This document shows, piece after piece, positions 17,158 to 24,302 of a stretch of DNA of 64,000 nucleotides. The stretch spans positions 23,621 to 87,620 of the forward strand of contig CALXUG010000007.1 of assembly GCA_944391625.1 (NCBI GenBank), in the 5' to 3' direction. The notes below the pieces were generated by a model. The model worked only from the letters and a program-made list of their open reading frames with translations. It was not told where the DNA came from and searched no databases. The first letter of the stretch is position 1. Each line of letters opens with the position of its first letter. Source of the DNA: an uncultured Clostridia bacterium. GTDB taxonomy: Bacteria > Bacillota > Peptococcia > Peptococcales > Peptococcaceae. The translations under genes were made by a program, and so were the position numbers.

Positions 17158-18009
17158 ATGAATGGTTCAAATTTTGTAATTATCACCGGGTTATCCGGTG
17201 CAGGGAAAAGTAATGCTGTAAAAGTATTTGAAGATATGGGATATTTTTGTGTAGATAATCTACCGGCGCCGCTGATTCCTAAGTTTGCCGAGCTTTGCCG
17301 TCAGTCGGATGGAAAGGTAAGTAAAATTGCCTTGGTAATTGATATTCGCGGCGATTTATTTTTAGATGAATTGCATCACAATCTGAAAGAGTTGAACGAT
17401 ATGGAAATCAACTATCAGATTATATTTTTGGAAGCTTCTGATGATGTTCTGATTCAGCGGTTTAAAGAAACCCGCCGCAATCATCCGCTAAATCCGCAGG
17501 GAACCATTAGCGAAGGGATCCGGCTGGAACGGCAGAAATTAAGCGAGCTGCGGGGAAGGGCTGATAAAATTATTGATACCTCTCGCCTGAAAGCCAGCGA
17601 ACTGCGTCAGGAGTTGCGGACCCAGTGGGCAGAGTTCAGCGATACGCTGTCAATCAGCATTATTACCTTTGGTTATAAACACGGCATTCCGATTGATACA
17701 GATTTATTAATGGATGTAAGATTCATTCCCAATCCTTTTTATATTCCGGAGCTGCGTCCATTGACCGGCAGAGATCCGGCTGTGCAGGATTATGTATTTC
17801 GTTCTGCTGAGTGCCAGGAATTTTTGCAGAAATATATGGATTTGTTAAAATTTTTGCTGCCCAATTACAGCAAAGAGGGAAAAACCCATCTTACCATTGG
17901 GATTGGCTGCACGGGCGGGCAGCACCGTTCTATTGCATTGGGCATTAAAATTGGGCAGTTGCTGCAGCAGGAAGGCTATGCAGTCAATGTAAAACACAGG
18001 GACAATTAA
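17158..18009 (+). CDS. rapZ: RNase adapter / nucleotide-binding protein RapZ (YvcJ)
   Basis: P-loop protein with Walker A GLSGAGKS (residues 11-18) and the C-terminal GCTGGQHRSI motif of the family. In enterobacteria RapZ guides RNase E to the GlmZ small RNA; in Bacillus YvcJ hydrolyses GTP and affects competence, so the role here is uncertain. Length 283 residues. First gene of rapZ-yvcK-whiA, a conserved trio in Bacillota. Ribosome site AGGGAGCGG. Confidence 0.95.
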   Translation: MNGSNFVIITGLSGAGKSNAVKVFEDMGYFCVDNLPAPLIPKFAELCRQSDGKVSKIALVIDIRGDLFLDELHHNLKELNDMEINYQIIFLEASDDVLIQRFKETRRNHPLNPQGTISEGIRLERQKLSELRGRADKIIDTSRLKASELRQELRTQWAEFSDTLSISIITFGYKHGIPIDTDLLMDVRFIPNPFYIPELRPLTGRDPAVQDYVFRSAECQEFLQKYMDLLKFLLPNYSKEGKTHLTIGIGCTGGQHRSIALGIKIGQLLQQEGYAVNVKHRDN

Positions 18010-18113
18010 TCTGCTTGCCATGGTGAGCAGAGGAGGGGATTGTAATCGGATATCAGGGCTATAAACCAGGAAGAAAAAAGCAGAGCCACAAAGAGTACGG
18101 TCATTGGCGGCGG

Positions 18114-19181
18114 TTGCAGCAGGGGCCTCATATTGTTGTGATTGGCGGCGGTACGGGCCTGTCGGTATTGCTGCGGGGATTAAAAGAATACACCAGCAAT
18201 ATTACGGCCATTGTATCAGTGGGGGATGACGGCGGCAGCTCCGGACGCATTCGTGAACAGTTTGATATGGTGCCGGTTGGTGATGTGCGAAACTGTATCG
18301 TTGCATTATCGGACAGAGAAGATTTGATGGAGCAGATTTTTGATTACCGTTTTGAACGGGGCGAAGGTCTGGATGGTCATAGTCTGGGCAATTTGCTGCT
18401 GGTGGCCATGTCTTATCTGACCGGCAGCTTTCATGATGCTGTTTCTGATATTAACGAGGTGCTGCAAATTCGCGGACGGGTATTGCCGGTGAGCGATGTG
18501 CCCATTACGCTGAAAGCTATTTTGGATGATGATACAGAAATTGTGGGGGAAAGCTGCGTATCGCAGGCAGACAGACCTATTGTGCGGCTTACTATAGAGC
18601 CGGAGGATGTGCAGCCGCCGGATGAGGCGCTGGAAGCCATTGCTTCGGCAGAGGCGATTGTGTTGGGGCCGGGCAGTCTGTTTACCAGTATTATTCCTAA
18701 TTTACTGGTGGATGGTATCGTAGAAGCGATTTTGCAGAGTAAAGCCATGAAATTTTATGTTTGCAATGTGATGACGCAGGCCGGCGAGACGGATAATTTT
18801 ACCGCTGAAGATCATTTGTTTTCCATGCTGGAGCATGGGCGCAAGGGCATTGTAGATTATATTGTTGTAAATAACCATGAAACCTTGGATCAGGATATTT
18901 TGCAGCGCTATGCAGAGGAAGGCGCCATACCGGTAAAATATCATAAAGATAAGCTGGAACAGCTGGAGGCTAAGGTGATAGAAGCCGATCTGCTCAATGA
19001 GCAGCATGTGCTGCGTCATGATTCTGCTCGGCTGGCAGAAACCATTATGGATCAAATGTACAGTCAGAACGGTTTTTGGAATACCTTAGGCTGGAAACGC
19101 AATTACAAGCTGGTTAAGAAAAAGAATGATAAAGCAAAAAAGATGGCAGATAAAAAACGAAAGCTGTCTGGAAGAAAGTAA
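18114..19181 (+). CDS. yvcK: Gluconeogenesis factor YvcK/MgfK family (UDP-sugar binding)
   Basis: CofD-like protein with VVIGGGTGLSVLLRG at the N-terminus and DDGGSSGRIRE. YvcK binds UDP-sugars and is needed for growth on gluconeogenic carbon and for correct cell shape. The annotated TTG start has no convincing ribosome site. The same frame is open from 18027, and AGGAGGGG at 18031-18038 lies immediately before an in-frame ATT at 18039; an ATC at 18045 is at ideal distance. A rare start giving about 25 extra residues is plausible. The C-terminus is very lysine-rich. Confidence 0.93.
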   Translation: MQQGPHIVVIGGGTGLSVLLRGLKEYTSNITAIVSVGDDGGSSGRIREQFDMVPVGDVRNCIVALSDREDLMEQIFDYRFERGEGLDGHSLGNLLLVAMSYLTGSFHDAVSDINEVLQIRGRVLPVSDVPITLKAILDDDTEIVGESCVSQADRPIVRLTIEPEDVQPPDEALEAIASAEAIVLGPGSLFTSIIPNLLVDGIVEAILQSKAMKFYVCNVMTQAGETDNFTAEDHLFSMLEHGRKGIVDYIVVNNHETLDQDILQRYAEEGAIPVKYHKDKLEQLEAKVIEADLLNEQHVLRHDSARLAETIMDQMYSQNGFWNTLGWKRNYKLVKKKNDKAKKMADKKRKLSGRK

Positions 19182-19193
19182 AGGGGATGGACC

Positions 19194-20165
19194 ATGTCTT
19201 TTTCCAATGAAATAAAAAATGAATTAGCACATTTGGAGCAGAAAAAAAAATGCTGTGAGATTGCAGAGTTGGCCGGTCTGGTTCGTATGGACGGCACCAT
19301 ATTGATTGGCAGCCGTCAGGGAATCGGTCTGGAATTAACAACAGAAAATGCAGCAGTAGCCAGAAAAGCATTTAAAGGCTTAAAAAAGCTGTTTCAGGTA
19401 GAAACCGAGATTACCGTACAGCGGCGCAATCGGTTAAAGAAAAATAATGTATATCTGGTTCGTGTTCCCGGGCAGCCTAAGGTGATGGAAGTGCTGGATT
19501 GCTTAGGGCTGATGAAGGACGGCCTGATGTATAATCCGGAAATCAGTGAGGATTTGGTGAAAAAGGACTGCTGTAAACGCAGTTATCTGCGCGGTGTCTT
19601 TTTGGGCGCCGGTTCTCTCAGTGATCCGATGAACAGTTATCATCTGGAAATTGTGGCCAACAGTGAAGAATATGCCGATTCGCTGGTGAAGCTGATAGAA
19701 ACTTTTGGTCTGCATCCTAAAATCAGCGGCCGAAAAAATGTGCTGCTGGTATATTTAAAAGAAAGTGAACAGATTGCGGATTTTTTAAATATCATCGGGG
19801 CCCATCAGGCTTTGCTGGAGCTGGAAAATATTCGGATTCAAAAGGAGATGCGCAATCAGGTCAATCGGCTGGTCAACTGTGAAAGCGCCAATATGAACAA
19901 GACCATTGATGCCGCTGTGCGTCAGAAGAATAATATTGAATTTGTGCAAAAATATTATGGATTGGAACAACTGAATGATGGATTGCGGGCTGTGGCAGAG
20001 GCGCGGCTGGAATATCCAGAAGTCAGTTTAAAAGAGTTGGGAATGCTGATGGATCCGCCATTGGGAAAATCGGGAATCAATCACCGTATGCGCAAATTGG
20101 AGGAACTGGCTGATGAGCTGCGCAGCAAAGGATATGGCGATGGATGGGAACCATCTGTTCAGTAA
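19194..20165 (+). CDS. whiA: DNA-binding protein WhiA
   Basis: WhiA has an N-terminal LAGLIDADG-endonuclease-like fold without nuclease activity and a C-terminal helix-turn-helix. Here SFSNEIKNELAH opens the protein, SYLRGVFLGAGSLSDP is the central landmark, and LKELGMLMDPPLGKSGI leads into the DNA-binding end. In Streptomyces it controls sporulation septation; in Bacillus it affects division and chromosome segregation. Length 323 residues. Third gene of the trio, with GGGGATGG as ribosome site 12 nt after yvcK. Confidence 0.95.
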   Translation: MSFSNEIKNELAHLEQKKKCCEIAELAGLVRMDGTILIGSRQGIGLELTTENAAVARKAFKGLKKLFQVETEITVQRRNRLKKNNVYLVRVPGQPKVMEVLDCLGLMKDGLMYNPEISEDLVKKDCCKRSYLRGVFLGAGSLSDPMNSYHLEIVANSEEYADSLVKLIETFGLHPKISGRKNVLLVYLKESEQIADFLNIIGAHQALLELENIRIQKEMRNQVNRLVNCESANMNKTIDAAVRQKNNIEFVQKYYGLEQLNDGLRAVAEARLEYPEVSLKELGMLMDPPLGKSGINHRMRKLEELADELRSKGYGDGWEPSVQ

Positions 20166-20176
20166 GGAGGCCGCCA

Positions 20177-20476
20177 ATGTATAATTGGAGAAAAGCCTGT
20201 ACAGTGCTGACCGTTGTGGTATTGCTTGCAGTGATTTTGCTTAGTCAGTTTGGTTCTCCGCTTACCAGACTGCAGATGAAACGGCAGGTAGCGCAATATC
20301 TGCAGGAGCAGGGTTATACTGTGGAGCAATTGGCAGAAGTGCAGACTGTATATGACAAAAGAGAGCAAAATGAGTATCTGGTAAAGGTTGTATTTGCTGA
20401 TGCACCGGAGAAAGCGCATTATTATTTTTATGACGAGGACAAACAGATTCAGGAGCTGGAAAAATTAGAGCAGTAA
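20177..20476 (+). CDS. Small membrane-anchored protein, DUF3139-like
   Basis: 99 residues with one N-terminal transmembrane segment (VLTVVVLLAVILL) and a short extracytoplasmic domain containing YDKREQNEYLVKVVF. The layout resembles DUF3139 proteins, function unknown. AAGGAGG at 20164-20170 selects ATG 20177; the frame is open further upstream into whiA. It follows whiA by 11 nt, so it is likely cotranscribed. Confidence 0.7.
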   Translation: MYNWRKACTVLTVVVLLAVILLSQFGSPLTRLQMKRQVAQYLQEQGYTVEQLAEVQTVYDKREQNEYLVKVVFADAPEKAHYYFYDEDKQIQELEKLEQ

Positions 20477-20482
20477 AAGCAG

Positions 20483-20525
20483 GCGTTTCCATGGCGTACA
20501 AAATACGTTGATGGGAACGCTTTTT
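20483..20525 (+). terminator. Intrinsic terminator of the rapZ-yvcK-whiA operon
   Basis: GCGTTTCCAT pairs with ATGGGAACGC (20511-20520), with an inner CGTA/TACG, followed by TTTTT. Confidence 0.85.
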
Positions 20526-20653
20526 ATTTTTAGAAATGTTGATTTGCAGATGTTATATTGTTATAAATGTATCGTTGTTTTTTGATGATTGGCGATGCGC
20601 CTCCCCCTCCTCTATTTATATTTAATCAGTCTGATTCTTCTCAGTCTTATTAC

Positions 20654-20716
20654 CTCGTAAAAATTCCGTATCCAGACTCGTAATAGTTCCGGTTCTGGAT
20701 ACGGAATTTTTACGAG
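20654..20716. repeat. Perfect 23-bp inverted repeat
   Basis: The 23 nt at 20654-20676 are exactly complementary to 20694-20716, with a 17-nt loop. The arms start CTCGTAAAAATTCC. It lies between convergent genes, so a bidirectional terminator is possible, but the T run is buried inside the stem, which is unusual. The rest of the 302-nt gap holds the operon terminator. Confidence 0.8.
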
Positions 20717-20778
20717 TCCGAGAAATAGATTGCCGATAAGCTTTATCTGTATGAAACGTTTGGAGCAGATAAAATCGT

Positions 20779-21252
20779 TTAAGGTTCATCAGGTAAATGG
20801 ATTTGTTCTGCTGAAATAGATGCAGTTATTTCCCATACACCGGGGAGAGAGATTGTTTCGTCAAATACATAACAAATATTTTCGTGTGATACACTTCCTG
20901 CAAATAATTTATGATTTTTGAAAAAACATAAATCTTCTGGTATCTTCCATGGGGAAGTTAAGAAAAGGCTATCATAGTTAGACAAAAGAATTTCTTTCGC
21001 TTCCAGAGCAGCGTGAAATAGATAAACCTCTATTTCATAATTACTGGGAACACGGTAGCAAAACCAATGATTGGTGTGTAAAGTGCGAATATGATATGGA
21101 GCAAGAAGTTGAAGAAACCGCTGTTCCTCCATATTCTTTTCAGCAGTGAACCAACCGTTTCGGGTTAATGAAAAGATATCGGCAATGTGAAAACATGTAG
21201 AGATATATTCAATAAAATCTTGTCCTGTTAGATTTTCTGAAAGAGATAACAT
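20779..21252 (-). CDS. Hypothetical protein
   Basis: 157 residues, no transmembrane segment or motif I recognise; rich in aromatic residues (SLTRNGWFTAEKN, NHWFCYRVPSNYEIEVYLF). A ribosome site (AAAGGAAA on the reverse strand) is well spaced to the ATG at 21252, supporting a real gene. It is convergent with the whiA operon and divergent from spoIIA. Confidence 0.6.
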   Translation of the reverse strand: MLSLSENLTGQDFIEYISTCFHIADIFSLTRNGWFTAEKNMEEQRFLQLLAPYHIRTLHTNHWFCYRVPSNYEIEVYLFHAALEAKEILLSNYDSLFLTSPWKIPEDLCFFKNHKLFAGSVSHENICYVFDETISLPGVWEITASISAEQIHLPDEP

Positions 21253-21393
21253 AATCTAAGTTTCCTTTCACTTTAGTATAGTAATACGAATGATTCCACT
21301 TTCTAGTTGAAAAATCAATCCGTATTTCGTTAAGTCTATAGAATATTATAGCAAAGTCGGTTAGAAATCTACAGTTGAAATGCTATTTTTAGT

Positions 21394-21437
21394 CAGAGCC
21401 AGCGCAGATAGTTGCATCTTGTGTTGGTTCTGTTTTT
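21394..21437 (+). terminator. Terminator-like hairpin upstream of the spoIIA operon
   Basis: CAGAGCCAGC (21394-21403) pairs with GTTGGTTCTG (21423-21432), two wobbles, then TTTTT. No plus-strand gene lies just upstream, so it may end a short leader or small RNA, or insulate spoIIA. Nothing else is evident in the gap 21253-21575. Confidence 0.6.
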
Positions 21438-21575
21438 ATGCTGCAGGAGATTGAACGTATAGAAGCTATGTTACCACGCAGAGATATTTTTATAAAAAGT
21501 TTTCTTCTGTTTGGAAGGAATTGGGATAGCTATCACGAAAGATACTTTAACTGGAATAAAAAGGAAGTGATTGCT

Positions 21576-21929
21576 TTGGATTGGAAAATGGAAAAAGATA
21601 CGCTGACCATATATCCGCAGGGAGATTTGGACATGGTAACCGCTAAAAAAGTGAAAGACAGCCTGGATGCCATTTTATATAATCGCAGCGGTCTTAAAAA
21701 TCTGATTATTAATTTGGGGGATATCAGTTTTATTGACAGTTCCGGATTGGGCATGCTCATTGGCTGTTATAAGGTTATGCATGGACGGCAGGGAAAAATG
21801 ATGCTTTGCGATGCCAATGATACTGTGTACCGATTGCTGGAATTATCAGGTATGAAGAAGCTGATGCCGGTGATGCGGCTGGAGTCTCAGAGAACTGCGA
21901 GGGGTGAAGGATATGGTAAAAGACAATAG
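21576..21929 (+). CDS. spoIIAA: Anti-sigma-F factor antagonist SpoIIAA
   Basis: STAS-domain protein of 117 residues from a TTG start. AAGGAAG at 21561-21567 is 8 nt before TTG 21576; the frame is open further upstream to 21438, but that extension is untypical. The signature DSSGLGMLIG places the phosphorylated serine at Ser55/56. Unphosphorylated SpoIIAA displaces SpoIIAB from sigma-F in the forespore. It overlaps spoIIAB by 17 nt, the usual tight coupling of this operon. Confidence 0.93.
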   Translation: MDWKMEKDTLTIYPQGDLDMVTAKKVKDSLDAILYNRSGLKNLIINLGDISFIDSSGLGMLIGCYKVMHGRQGKMMLCDANDTVYRLLELSGMKKLMPVMRLESQRTARGEGYGKRQ

Positions 21930-22362
21930 TGTGACATTAAAGGTAAAAAGCATTGGGGAAAATGTTTCTTTGGTGCGGATGGTGGTCAGTGGTTTCTTGT
22001 TTCCCTATGATCTTACCTTTGAGGCATTGGATGAGATTAAGATTGCTTTGTCAGAAGCGGTATCCAACTGCATCATTCATGGCTATGAAAATGCTGAAGA
22101 TCAGGAAGTTACTGTCAAGATGGAGGTGAAAGAGCATCAGCTGACCATACAGGTGATAGATACCGGAATTGGGATTGCGGATATTGAGCAGGCTATGGAA
22201 CCAGCTTTTTCCACCAGAGAGGAGCATATGGGGCTGGGGTTTGTGTTTATGCAGACGTTCATGGACCGCATAGAGGTGTATTCTCAGCCTGGGCAGGGGA
22301 CAACGGTTTTGCTGCATAAAACATTGCCTGCCGGAGAACAAAAAATTGATGAAGTGGGGTAA
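21913..22362 (+). CDS. spoIIAB: Anti-sigma F factor / serine kinase SpoIIAB
   Basis: GHKL-family kinase that holds sigma-F inactive and phosphorylates SpoIIAA. ATP-binding motifs are visible: EAVSNCIIHGY (N box), DTGIGI (G1) and HMGLGFVFMQ (G2). Length 149 residues from ATG 21913, chosen over GTG 21904 because GAGGGG at 21899-21904 is well spaced. Second gene of the spoIIA operon. Confidence 0.95.
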   Translation: MVKDNSVTLKVKSIGENVSLVRMVVSGFLFPYDLTFEALDEIKIALSEAVSNCIIHGYENAEDQEVTVKMEVKEHQLTIQVIDTGIGIADIEQAMEPAFSTREEHMGLGFVFMQTFMDRIEVYSQPGQGTTVLLHKTLPAGEQKIDEVG

Positions 22363-22371
22363 GGTGGTTTT

Positions 22372-23139
22372 ATGGCAGGTAGATTAAATGAAATGAATTT
22401 ACCTCGTTTTCCATTATTACCAAACAACGAAGTACAAGCTCTATTAGTGCAGGCAAAAGCTGGAGATGAGGCAGCGAGAGAGCGTATCATCAACTGTAAT
22501 TTACGGTTGGTATTTAATTTGATTCAGCGATTTTCTAACAGAGGCTACGACATGGAGGATTTGTTTCAGATTGGCACCATTGGACTAATCAAAGCAATCG
22601 ACAAATTTGACCTGTCTTATCAGGTGCGTTTTTCTACCTATGCGGTGCCGATGGTGATTGGTGAAATCCGCCGATTTTTGCGGGATGACGGCCCTATGAA
22701 GATCAGCCGCTCTTTAAAGGAAACCGGCATTCGCATCCGGTATACTCAAGAGCAGCTAACCAAAGAATTGGGACGGGAGCCAAAGCTGTCAGAAGTAGCA
22801 GAAAAATTGGAATTGACACTGGAACAGCTGACAGAGGCCATGGAAGCTACCCAATACCTGACATCCATTCATGAAGAATTGTATCAGGATGATGGAGATG
22901 CCATTTATGTGATTGATCAGTTGGCGGATCGGCAGGAAGATAATCAATTTTTAGATCATATGGCGCTGGAAGAAGTGATGGGCCGTTTGCCGGACAGAGA
23001 AAAAAATATTTTGTATCTGCGGTTTTATCGCGACCAAACACAGACAGAAGTAGCCCAAAAAATAGGTATCTCGCAGGTGCAGGTGTCCCGTTTGGAGCGC
23101 AGTGCGCTGAAAAAAGTGCGGGAAATGTTGTCTGGGTGA
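22372..23139 (+). CDS. sigF: Forespore sigma factor SigF
   Basis: Sigma-70 family factor of 255 residues with region 2 (DLFQIGTIGLIKAIDKFD and FSTYAVPMVIGEIRRFLRD), region 3 (ISRSLKETGIRIRY) and region 4 ending in the helix-turn-helix TQTEVAQKIGISQVQVSRLE. Its place directly after spoIIAB identifies it as sigma-F, the first forespore-specific factor, not sigma-G. Start ATG 22372 has AAGGTGG upstream. Its presence argues that the host sporulates. Confidence 0.95.
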   Translation: MAGRLNEMNLPRFPLLPNNEVQALLVQAKAGDEAARERIINCNLRLVFNLIQRFSNRGYDMEDLFQIGTIGLIKAIDKFDLSYQVRFSTYAVPMVIGEIRRFLRDDGPMKISRSLKETGIRIRYTQEQLTKELGREPKLSEVAEKLELTLEQLTEAMEATQYLTSIHEELYQDDGDAIYVIDQLADRQEDNQFLDHMALEEVMGRLPDREKNILYLRFYRDQTQTEVAQKIGISQVQVSRLERSALKKVREMLSG

Positions 23140-23187
23140 TAGAAAAGGATTATCAGAGTGGTCGGCTATCCTTATGCGCATAAATTA

Positions 23188-23325
23188 GGGAGATGTTTTG
23201 TTGCCGTTGTCGACATTGAAGCGGACAGTTTGACCAGCTGTTCCAACCGTGGCGGACGTAGTCCGACTAAGGGGAACAGTGGTAAAACTGTCCACTGAAG
23301 GAGGGCAGGCAACAAACAATCTCCC
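23188..23325 (+). repeat. 138-nt imperfect palindrome (MITE-like element or structured RNA)
   Basis: Four nested helices form one rod. GGGAGAT...TTGTTGCC (23188-23205) pairs with GGCAACAAACAATCTCCC (23308-23325). GGACAGTTT (23223-23231) pairs with AAACTGTCC (23285-23293), CTGTTCC (23238-23244) with GGAACAG (23273-23279), and CGGAC (23253-23257) with GTCCG (23261-23265) at the tip. There is no T run. It fits a miniature inverted-repeat element, a REP-like unit or a stable RNA. Confidence 0.7.
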
Positions 23326-23350
23326 GATGATGGAGCATTACAATCAAAAT

Positions 23351-23366
23351 TGTTTCACGTGAAACA
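23351..23366. promoter_or_regulatory. parS chromosome-partition site
   Basis: TGTTTCACGTGAAACA is a perfect 16-bp palindrome and matches the established Spo0J/ParB parS consensus (TGTTNCACGTGAAACA). It lies in intergenic DNA after sigF. Chromosomal parAB is not in the window. Such sites cluster in the origin-proximal part of bacterial chromosomes. Confidence 0.9.
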
Positions 23367-23381
23367 ATAAATAAAAAAATT

Positions 23382-23415
23382 ATACCGTTGGTCATTTTGA
23401 CTGACGGTATTTTTA
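23382..23415 (+). terminator. Hairpin terminator after parS
   Basis: ATACCGT-N2-GTCA (23382-23394) pairs with TGAC-N2-ACGGTAT (23398-23410), then TTTTTA. It may end readthrough from the sigF operon. Confidence 0.7.
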
Positions 23416-23434
23416 TACGATGAAAATACAAAAG

Positions 23435-23477
23435 AAAAACTCTATGCGAAAGATTTGGTGGTCGCATAGAGTTTTTT
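23435..23477. terminator. Bidirectional terminator at the end of the merR-family gene
   Basis: AAAACTCTATGCGA (to 23449) pairs perfectly with TCGCATAGAGTTTT (23462-23475), with A and T tracts on both outer sides, so it can stop transcription from either direction. Confidence 0.85.
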
Positions 23478-23490
23478 GTTTGGAAACGGT

Positions 23491-23889
23491 TTATTTTTTT
23501 GGTTGTATTAAATTGCTCACATACGGTCTTTTCCCGGAAAGAACTTCATCATAAAAGTTTTGCTTCCAATCAATGTAGGCAACGCTATCCTCTAATTCTT
23601 TGATGGAAGCCCGCAATGCTTCCTGTTTCTCTGCCAGCATTTCTTTTCGTGGAATAATGGTGGATTCGCCCTGCATGCACAATGCGAGATATTCTTTCAT
23701 CTCTTGAATACTCAAGCCGCACTTTTTTAGACAAGTAAGATCTTTAATCCACTTCACATCTTTTTCGTCAAAAATCCGGCGATTGTTTCCATCTCGTTTG
23801 ACATTAGGGACTAGCCCTTCATTACAATAAAATTTTAAGGTTTGGTAGGTCATATTCAACTCTCGGCAAACCTGCATCATCGTATACAT
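23491..23889 (-). CDS. MerR-family transcriptional regulator
   Basis: 132 residues: N-terminal winged helix (MMQVCRELNMTYQTLKFYCNEGLVPN) followed by a coiled dimerisation helix (about 80-115) and a short tail. It resembles the AdhR/aldehyde-responsive MerR branch more than metal sensors; no cysteine pair for metal binding is seen at the C-terminus. It diverges from a promoter with a 19-bp spacer that drives the neighbouring redox genes, which it presumably activates by DNA distortion in response to reactive carbonyls or oxidants. The inducer is inference. Confidence 0.85.
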   Translation of the reverse strand: MYTMMQVCRELNMTYQTLKFYCNEGLVPNVKRDGNNRRIFDEKDVKWIKDLTCLKKCGLSIQEMKEYLALCMQGESTIIPRKEMLAEKQEALRASIKELEDSVAYIDWKQNFYDEVLSGKRPYVSNLIQPKK

Positions 23890-23945
23890 ACTGAAACTCC
23901 TCCTGCATTGTTCACGAAAAATTCAAAAATATGTTCAAAAAACTC

Positions 23946-23976
23946 TTGACCGATAGTAACTACCGTAAATTATAAT
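23946..23976 (+). promoter_or_regulatory. MerR-type promoter (19-bp spacer)
   Basis: TTGACC (23946-23951) and a perfect TATAAT (23971-23976) are separated by 19 bp. The spacer holds a dyad around GATAGTAACTACC. The overlong spacer with a central dyad is the hallmark of promoters activated by MerR proteins, and a merR-family gene is divergent beside it. Confidence 0.85.
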
Positions 23977-24056
23977 CGGTTGTACCAAGCGGTTGAAACA
24001 ATCGCATTATAGCATGAAAATAATAAAATTGCAAATATTCAAGGAGGAGATTACCA

Positions 24057-24286
24057 ATGAAAGTATTACTTGTAAACGGCAGTTTCATGCCTATCGTTTT
24101 GCAACCTATTGGAATCAGGTTTACGGTGCGCAGCCGGAACAGATTTCAGAGGACAGGGAGGGGCTTATGACGATGTATAGCATCGGAAAAAACATGGCAT
24201 GGGTGATGAACTGTCTGGAGCTTGGAAAAGAACACGGACTGATCTATCCAGAAAACGAAAAAGTTTTAACAAATTTTATAAAATAA
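24057..24286 (+). pseudogene. Remnant of an NADPH-dependent FMN reductase / flavodoxin-family gene
   Basis: After GGAGGAGA an ATG at 24057 opens MKVLLVNGS, the typical first strand and phosphate loop of the family. Then the C-terminal part appears in another frame: FATYWNQVYGAQPEQ ... GLMTMYSIGKNMAW, ending at 24286. The whole core of about 100 residues is missing. Compare the intact relative at 33760-34338, where [14 protein letters not shown] occupies the same place. An internal deletion with a frame change therefore inactivated it. It is the first gene of the MerR-controlled transcript. Confidence 0.8.
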
Positions 24287-24302
24287 GTGATTGGAGGCTG
24301 CA

